Shown: positions 40,109-43,965 of the stretch, one piece after another
Numbering within the stretch: the first letter of the stretch is position 1
Layout of the letters: each line of letters opens with the position of its first letter
Origin: UBA1557 sp041675185
Lineage (GTDB): Bacteria > Patescibacteriota > Patescibacteriia > Magasanikbacterales > UBA922
NCBI GenBank assembly: GCA_041675185.1
Contig: JBAYUH010000006.1
Location: forward strand, 1 to 43,965
Direction of reading: 5' to 3'
Length of the DNA stretch: 43,965 nt
Made by a program: the position numbers and the translations under genes
The notes under the pieces: generated by a model
What the model was told of the DNA's origin: nothing
Seen by the model: the letters and a program-made list of their open reading frames with translations, nothing else
Database searches by the model: none

Positions 40109-41314
40109 ATGAAGAAAAACAATTTTTTGATATCGGGGCTAGCTTTGTTATTAGTTTTGGTTTTTGTGCCTGTTGCCAATGCTCAAACTACCACAGTAGA
40201 TGAAACTGTAGTAATAGATACCACAAGTACTGATGTTAGTAGTACCGAACAAGTCACTGTGACAGAAAATCTGGATAGTGTGGAAGTAACTCCAGTAGAC
40301 AAAGTACCTTCAACATTTGGATTGTTTTGGCTTGGTTTAAAAGAACGTGTAAATATTGCGCTTACTTTTGATCCTGTGAAAAAAGCTGAAAAGCAAGTAG
40401 CTTACGCAGAACAAAGAATGAAAATAGCTGAAAAAATAGCAGAAAATAGTGATGATCCTCAGGTACAAGAAAAAGTACAAAAAATGGTAGATAGAGCTCA
40501 AGAACTTATTTCAAAAGTTCAAGATAAAAAAGATAAATTTTTGGATAATAAAAATGATAACGTACAAAGACTTCTAAAAAATGTAGCTATCCACACTGAA
40601 AATAAAGAAGCTTTGTTAGATAAAATAGAAACAAAATTACAAGATAAACTTACTCCAGAACAATTGGATAAATTTCAAGCAATGCGTGAAGATGGTGTTG
40701 TGAAGGCTCAAGGAATTTTGCAAGCTCTAAGTAATCCAAATATGCCAGAAGAAATAAAAGTTAAATTGCAGGAAGTAAAGGATAGAATTGATGCTAAATC
40801 TACTGAAGTACAGAAATTTCGTGAAGAACAAAAACAAGTTTTGGAAGATGTAAAAAATGGTGTAGAAGGTGCCAAAGAAGAATTGAAAAATCTTTTTGAT
40901 TCTCGCAAAGAAGAAATAAAAGTTGATTTGGAAGATATAAAGGCTAGATTGGAAAATCGTAGAGAAGTAGAACAACAATTGCGCGAAGATGCACAATCAG
41001 GAGATGTTGAGGCTAGACAAAAATTGGAAAGAATGAAAAAAGTAGATGGACAAATAAAAGAAAATGTTCAAGATAGAATAGAAAACAGACAAGAGGTTAG
41101 ACAAAATATGGAAAGTAATAATACTTCTAGTTCAATACAATTGCAACCAAAATCAAAATTAGCACCTTTGCCAGTGCAAAAAATGAATGAAATTAAAAAT
41201 GAAGTTAGAAGAGAATTACAAAAAAAAACAGAAGAGAATAAACAAGAAAAAAAACTAGAAATAGAGGATAAGATTGAAATAGAAGATACTGTAGAAGTAG
41301 AATCACAAAATTAA
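40109..41314 (+). CDS. Secreted DUF5667 coiled-coil protein
   Basis: The 401 residues begin with a signal peptide cut after VANA. After an acidic linker comes the DUF5667 segment: FGLFWLGLKERVNIALTFDP followed by VKKAEKQVAYAEQRM. From there to the C terminus the protein is a long charged helix, rich in Lys, Glu and Gln, without Cys. DUF5667 is common in Patescibacteria; the function is unknown, possibly an envelope or surface-layer-associated fibre. ATG 40109 was chosen over a TTG at 40040, which lies upstream of the promoter's -35 box. It ends in a strong terminator. Confidence 0.82.
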   Translation: MKKNNFLISGLALLLVLVFVPVANAQTTTVDETVVIDTTSTDVSSTEQVTVTENLDSVEVTPVDKVPSTFGLFWLGLKERVNIALTFDPVKKAEKQVAYAEQRMKIAEKIAENSDDPQVQEKVQKMVDRAQELISKVQDKKDKFLDNKNDNVQRLLKNVAIHTENKEALLDKIETKLQDKLTPEQLDKFQAMREDGVVKAQGILQALSNPNMPEEIKVKLQEVKDRIDAKSTEVQKFREEQKQVLEDVKNGVEGAKEELKNLFDSRKEEIKVDLEDIKARLENRREVEQQLREDAQSGDVEARQKLERMKKVDGQIKENVQDRIENRQEVRQNMESNNTSSSIQLQPKSKLAPLPVQKMNEIKNEVRRELQKKTEENKQEKKLEIEDKIEIEDTVEVESQN

Positions 41315-41336
41315 TTTATTTTTAAGTATTTTGCAA

Positions 41337-41364
41337 AAACTCACCTTGCCAAGGTGAGTTTTTT
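41337..41364 (+). terminator. Terminator of the DUF5667 gene
   Basis: AAACTCACCTT, loop GCC and AAGGTGAGTTT form a perfect 11-bp stem followed by TTT. Confidence 0.9.
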
Positions 41365-41378
41365 GGTATAAACTTTAG

Positions 41379-41402
41379 TTATAAAGTTATAAAGTTATAA
41401 AG
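41379..41402. repeat. Triple 'ttataaag' array before the methyltransferase gene
   Basis: Three copies of ttataaag lie 8 bp before the ATG at 41411. Confidence 0.8.
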
Positions 41403-41410
41403 TATTTTCT

Positions 41411-41875
41411 ATGTCATTTTATCTTATTTTACCCAATATTCGTTCGTGCCATAATGTCGGGGCAATGTTTCGGACAGCGGATGCTTGTGGTGTAGACAAA
41501 CTTTTTTTGGTTGGCTACACAGCCACACCTCCAAAACCACAGATTGACAAAGTTGCTCTAGGTGCTGAAACGTGGATTCCTTGGGAACACAAAAAAGATT
41601 TGAAAAAATTGATTACTTCTCTAAAAAAGAAAGGATTTTTTGTTGTAGGTTTAGAAAAAAACGAAAGAAGTGTAGATATTGCTGAATTAGATTTACAAAC
41701 ACAAAAAAATGTAGTTTTGATTGTTGGAAACGAAGTAGAAGGTGTTGAAGAAGATATTTCTAAACTCTGTGATGCTGTAGTACATATTCCAATGTATGGT
41801 AAGAAGGAAAGTCTAAATGTAAGTGTGGCGGCAGGAATTGGGATGTATGTGATTAAGAATAAACTTTTGAAATAA
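41411..41875 (+). CDS. SpoU-family RNA 2'-O-methyltransferase
   Basis: Members methylate ribose 2'-OH in tRNA or rRNA with S-adenosylmethionine through a trefoil knot. Three family motifs are visible: NVGAMFRTADACG (starting at Asn15), VVLIVGNEVEGV and IPMYGKKESLNVSVAAGIGM. The length of 154 residues is close to TrmL-type enzymes. The exact target is unclear; an N-terminal RNA-binding domain is missing. A 'ttataaag' array lies right before the start. Confidence 0.9.
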   Translation: MSFYLILPNIRSCHNVGAMFRTADACGVDKLFLVGYTATPPKPQIDKVALGAETWIPWEHKKDLKKLITSLKKKGFFVVGLEKNERSVDIAELDLQTQKNVVLIVGNEVEGVEEDISKLCDAVVHIPMYGKKESLNVSVAAGIGMYVIKNKLLK

Positions 41876-41910
41876 ATTTTGTTAATTATAATTTATAAAT
41901 TTATATTGTT

Positions 41911-41994
41911 GGCTTACAAAGCCTACAAAGGCTCACAAGGCTTACTTTTAGTAAATGCCTTGTGAGCTTTGTAAGCCTTGTGGGCCTTGTAAGC
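41911..41994. repeat. Long hairpin of 'acaaggct' words before the exonuclease gene
   Basis: The left arm (41911-41945) is complementary, with a few changes, to the right arm (41956-41994); ttttagtaaa is the loop. Each arm is itself made of repeated cttacaaggct words. It ends 7 bp before the ATG at 42002. Confidence 0.85.
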
Positions 41995-42001
41995 TTTTAT
42001 T

Positions 42002-42670
42002 ATGAATACCATTGTCTTTGATATCGAAACAATTCCTGTAGATTTTGATAGTTTTGACGAAGTCCAAAAGACTTATTTGACCAAGTTTGCTGAAGGGGAA
42101 GAAGATATAGAAAAAGTAAAAGACCAAATGGCTCTTTGGGCACCAACAAATAGAATTGTAGCGATTGGTATGATGTCAGTAGATAGTCAAAGAGGTGCTG
42201 TTTATTTCCAAAATAGAAATGAAGAAAAAGTGGATTTTGTAGAAAATAATATTAGATATTTCAGTGGTAGTGAAGAAGAAATTTTACAAAAATTCTGGAT
42301 AGCGATTGCTCGGGCTCACAAATTTGTGACGTTTAATGGGCGTGGGTTTGATTGTCCAGTCTTGATGTTGCGCTCGGCTATACTAAAAGTCAAACCTAGT
42401 AAAAATATTATGCCATATCGCTATGCTCATGATTTACATATTGATTTGATGGAACAACTGACATTTTACAATGCTTATCGTAAATTCAATCTTGATTTTT
42501 ATTGCAAAGCTTTTGGTATAAATTCACCAAAAGCCAATGGAATAAATGGTCATGATGTAAAAAATTTGTTTGCCAATAGGGAATATATGAAAATTGCTAA
42601 GTACTGCGCTGGAGATTTGACAGCTACGAGAGAATTGTATTTGCGTTGGCGAGATTATATGACTTTTTGA
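42002..42670 (+). CDS. Predicted 3'-5' exonuclease, PolB-type DEDD family
   Basis: The enzyme should degrade single-stranded nucleic acid 3' to 5'. The motifs are FDIETIP (Asp7, Glu9), NGRGFDCPVL, and YCAGDLTAT, the three parts of the DEDD site. The 222-residue size fits a free-standing PolB-like exonuclease domain without a polymerase. It lies downstream of the methyltransferase gene but after a long hairpin, so they are probably not one operon. Confidence 0.88.
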   Translation: MNTIVFDIETIPVDFDSFDEVQKTYLTKFAEGEEDIEKVKDQMALWAPTNRIVAIGMMSVDSQRGAVYFQNRNEEKVDFVENNIRYFSGSEEEILQKFWIAIARAHKFVTFNGRGFDCPVLMLRSAILKVKPSKNIMPYRYAHDLHIDLMEQLTFYNAYRKFNLDFYCKAFGINSPKANGINGHDVKNLFANREYMKIAKYCAGDLTATRELYLRWRDYMTF

Positions 42671-42681
42671 TGTAATTTTGG

Positions 42682-42687
42682 TATAAT
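42682..42687 (+). promoter_or_regulatory. Likely -10 box for the gene at 42776
   Basis: TATAAT preceded by TGG forms an extended -10. No good -35 box is visible. An aaagtc word array and a ggaatttgt word follow before the ATG. Confidence 0.4.
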
Positions 42688-42698
42688 ACGGATATTGT

Positions 42699-42726
42699 AG
42701 TCGAAAGTCCATAAAGTCTAAAGTCA
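42699..42726. repeat. Second 'aaagtc' word array
   Basis: It starts gtcgaaagtcc and repeats taaagtc, almost the same as 16330-16366. Confidence 0.7.
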
Positions 42727-42775
42727 TTTGGAATTTGTAAATTTATTTTTTGTTACTTACTAAATTCAGTGTCTT

Positions 42776-43477
42776 ATGAAGGAAAAAGCTATACAACATA
42801 CACTTAATATTTTTAAGCAAGTATATCGCAACTTGCCACCTTTGGTTGGGACAAATTTGCGTGAGCAGATAAAACAAAAGCTTGAAGAAGCTGTAGATAA
42901 TGGTGAATTGACTTTGGTAGAATTGGAAAATTTTATGATTTTTTATGGTAAGAAAATATGGCCTTTTGTACAAGCCTTCGAAGATATTTATCATATCTAT
43001 CATGAGAAATTGTCTGAGAAACTTTTTTTGCAAAAAGCTTCTAAGAAAATTGTCAAAAAATATATTCTCATGAAGGAAACTGGCGTAAAATTTGTGGATC
43101 TTTTCAAAGGGGCTGTCCATCATTTTTTTGATCACGAAGATAGATTAGAATTATCAGAATTATTGGTTTCTTTGAAAAAAGATATTAGGAAATATGCAGT
43201 ACAAGCAGTGATGACTCATGAAAAAGAAAATTATGAAATGAAAATAAACAAATATGGTCAGATGGTAAAAGATATAAATTTGGTAATTGAGGATCTGCAC
43301 AAATTTGCCAAGGAAGAAAATGATAGAGATTTTGCTGAGGATGTTTTGGATAAAGCTAAGACTATTGAATATAGTTTTGCTTTTTTGGGACCAAAAATTA
43401 GTTATGGAGAAATAATGAATTTGTTGGAATATTATGTAGGTAAAAAAGAAGAGAAGAAGATGAGGAGAATGTTTTAG
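42776..43477 (+). CDS. Helical protein of unknown function
   Basis: I do not recognise a family. The 233 residues are predicted to be mostly helical, with no signal peptide or membrane segment. Conserved-looking features are NLPPLVGTNLREQIKQKL in the N-terminal third, a His-rich site GAVHHFFDHEDRLEL near residues 114-128, and a basic tail. The His residues might bind a metal, but that is a guess. Codon use is like the neighbours. Confidence 0.55.
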   Translation: MKEKAIQHTLNIFKQVYRNLPPLVGTNLREQIKQKLEEAVDNGELTLVELENFMIFYGKKIWPFVQAFEDIYHIYHEKLSEKLFLQKASKKIVKKYILMKETGVKFVDLFKGAVHHFFDHEDRLELSELLVSLKKDIRKYAVQAVMTHEKENYEMKINKYGQMVKDINLVIEDLHKFAKEENDRDFAEDVLDKAKTIEYSFAFLGPKISYGEIMNLLEYYVGKKEEKKMRRMF

Positions 43478-43488
43478 CTATTAGAAAA

Positions 43489-43533
43489 AGTAAATAGTAA
43501 ATAGATGATAGTAAAGAGTAAAGAGTAAATAGA
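43489..43533. repeat. Iterated 'agtaaatag' array
   Basis: Words of the agtaaatag/agtaaagag type are repeated about six times between the two last genes. Confidence 0.75.
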
Positions 43534-43559
43534 CATTTCTACAAACCCTCAAAATTTGT

Positions 43560-43565
43560 TATAAT
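43560..43565 (+). promoter_or_regulatory. -10 box for the last gene
   Basis: TATAAT lies in GTTATAATAAAAACAT, which is the same as at the galU promoter. No good -35 box is visible. Confidence 0.4.
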
Positions 43566-43605
43566 AAAAACATTAAAAAATTCTATCAAACTAAAATTTT
43601 TCTCT

Positions 43606-43965
43606 ATGAAATATTTCAACCCTCCTCGGGACAATCTAAAAGGTAAACAAAAAGATATTATGGATCAATCCAAAAAGATTGCTTCTTTTGATAAATATTG
43701 GTTTTGGCATGGGTTGTGGCATTCTCATCAAGTACTTTTTAATGATAATCATTGTGGCGATTCTTCATCATTGAAAACAAACAGTAAACGTCTCCGTCAC
43801 CTCAAACTCCAAATCCTCCTCCACTACTTCCGTAACTTCTTTTTATTCCCATTTTTCTTATTCAAATTCCTTCTCCCTTCATTTATGAAGGGAAAGAACA
43901 ATGTCTGGAAGAACATAAAAACAATCATAAAAGAAAAAGAATTTAAACCATTAAGAATAGCAATA
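43606..43965 (+). CDS. Unknown protein, 3' end cut off by the window
   Basis: The frame from ATG 43606 is open to the last base (120 codons). Residues 1-45 hold WFWHGLWHSHQVLF. Residues 70-95 are hydrophobic and Phe-rich (LQILLHYFRNFFLFPFFLF), likely a membrane-associated helix. Codon choice changes about halfway, from A/T-ending to C-ending. I cannot name the family. Confidence 0.45.
   Translation, partial: MKYFNPPRDNLKGKQKDIMDQSKKIASFDKYWFWHGLWHSHQVLFNDNHCGDSSSLKTNSKRLRHLKLQILLHYFRNFFLFPFFLFKFLLPSFMKGKNNVWKNIKTIIKEKEFKPLRIAI

Noticed and set aside
1..43965. Recoding of TGA as in some Patescibacteria
   Set aside because: Genes such as 4214-4678 and 42002-42670 end naturally at TGA and have no internal TGA codons.
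1..43965. CRISPR arrays, tRNA or rRNA genes
   Set aside because: The repeated sequences have no regular spacers of constant length, and I found no tRNA-like cloverleaf or rRNA sequence in the gaps.

Overview
This AT-rich window most likely comes from a Patescibacteria (Candidate Phyla Radiation) genome. The signs are a dense array of two-helix VirB2/TrbC-like 'T4SS_pilin' proteins, type IV pilins with very large extracellular parts, a DUF5667 protein, a compact rpsF-ssb-rpsR operon, B12-dependent ribonucleotide reductase, and almost complete absence of Shine-Dalgarno sequences. TGA is used as stop, so the standard bacterial code applies. An ABY1-like lineage is my guess only.

Layout. 1-2.2 kb: the 3' end of a FISUMP-domain surface protein with unusually C-rich codons, then an orphan RhuM-Doc fusion gene. 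2.3-3.9 kb: rpsF, ssb and rpsR with promoter and terminator. 4.1-16.3 kb: a coiled-coil gene, then a three-gene type IV pilin cassette present twice in tandem; in the first copy the third gene has grown into a 1789-residue protein with three FISUMP and about six fibronectin-like domains. 16.4-26.2 kb: galU followed by eleven T4SS_pilin-family genes with an orphan solute-binding lipoprotein among them, closed by a terminator. 26.2-32.7 kb: a GT2 glycosyltransferase, PduO adenosyltransferase and MgtC, EpmA with EF-P, three small membrane proteins, a frameshifted four-helix-bundle gene inside a perfect 42-bp inverted repeat, and RuvB. 33-36.7 kb: class II ribonucleotide reductase behind a promoter and a two-box NrdR operator. 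36.7-37.2 kb: two tandem promoter-hairpin units that look like genes for RNAs of about 60 nt. 37.2-43.9 kb: L1 with a possible L1-binding leader, a Xer recombinase, an intact four-helix-bundle gene, a 44-residue membrane protein missed by length cut-offs, a DUF5667 protein, a SpoU methyltransferase, a PolB-type exonuclease and two genes of unknown function, the last cut by the window end.

How it fits together. About half of the window encodes a cell-surface apparatus: type IV pilins with adhesive domains, VirB2-like pilins, and UDP-glucose and glycosyltransferase functions that could decorate them. This suits an organism that attaches to a host cell or to polymers. The adenosyltransferase and the B12-dependent reductase form a functional pair that depends on imported corrinoid. 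EpmA and EF-P form a modifier-substrate pair.

The least ordinary signals are non-coding: families of short degenerate 'word' repeats that lie directly against start codons and often fold into long hairpins, the two tandem mini-transcription units after nrdJ, and four-helix-bundle genes enclosed by inverted repeats.
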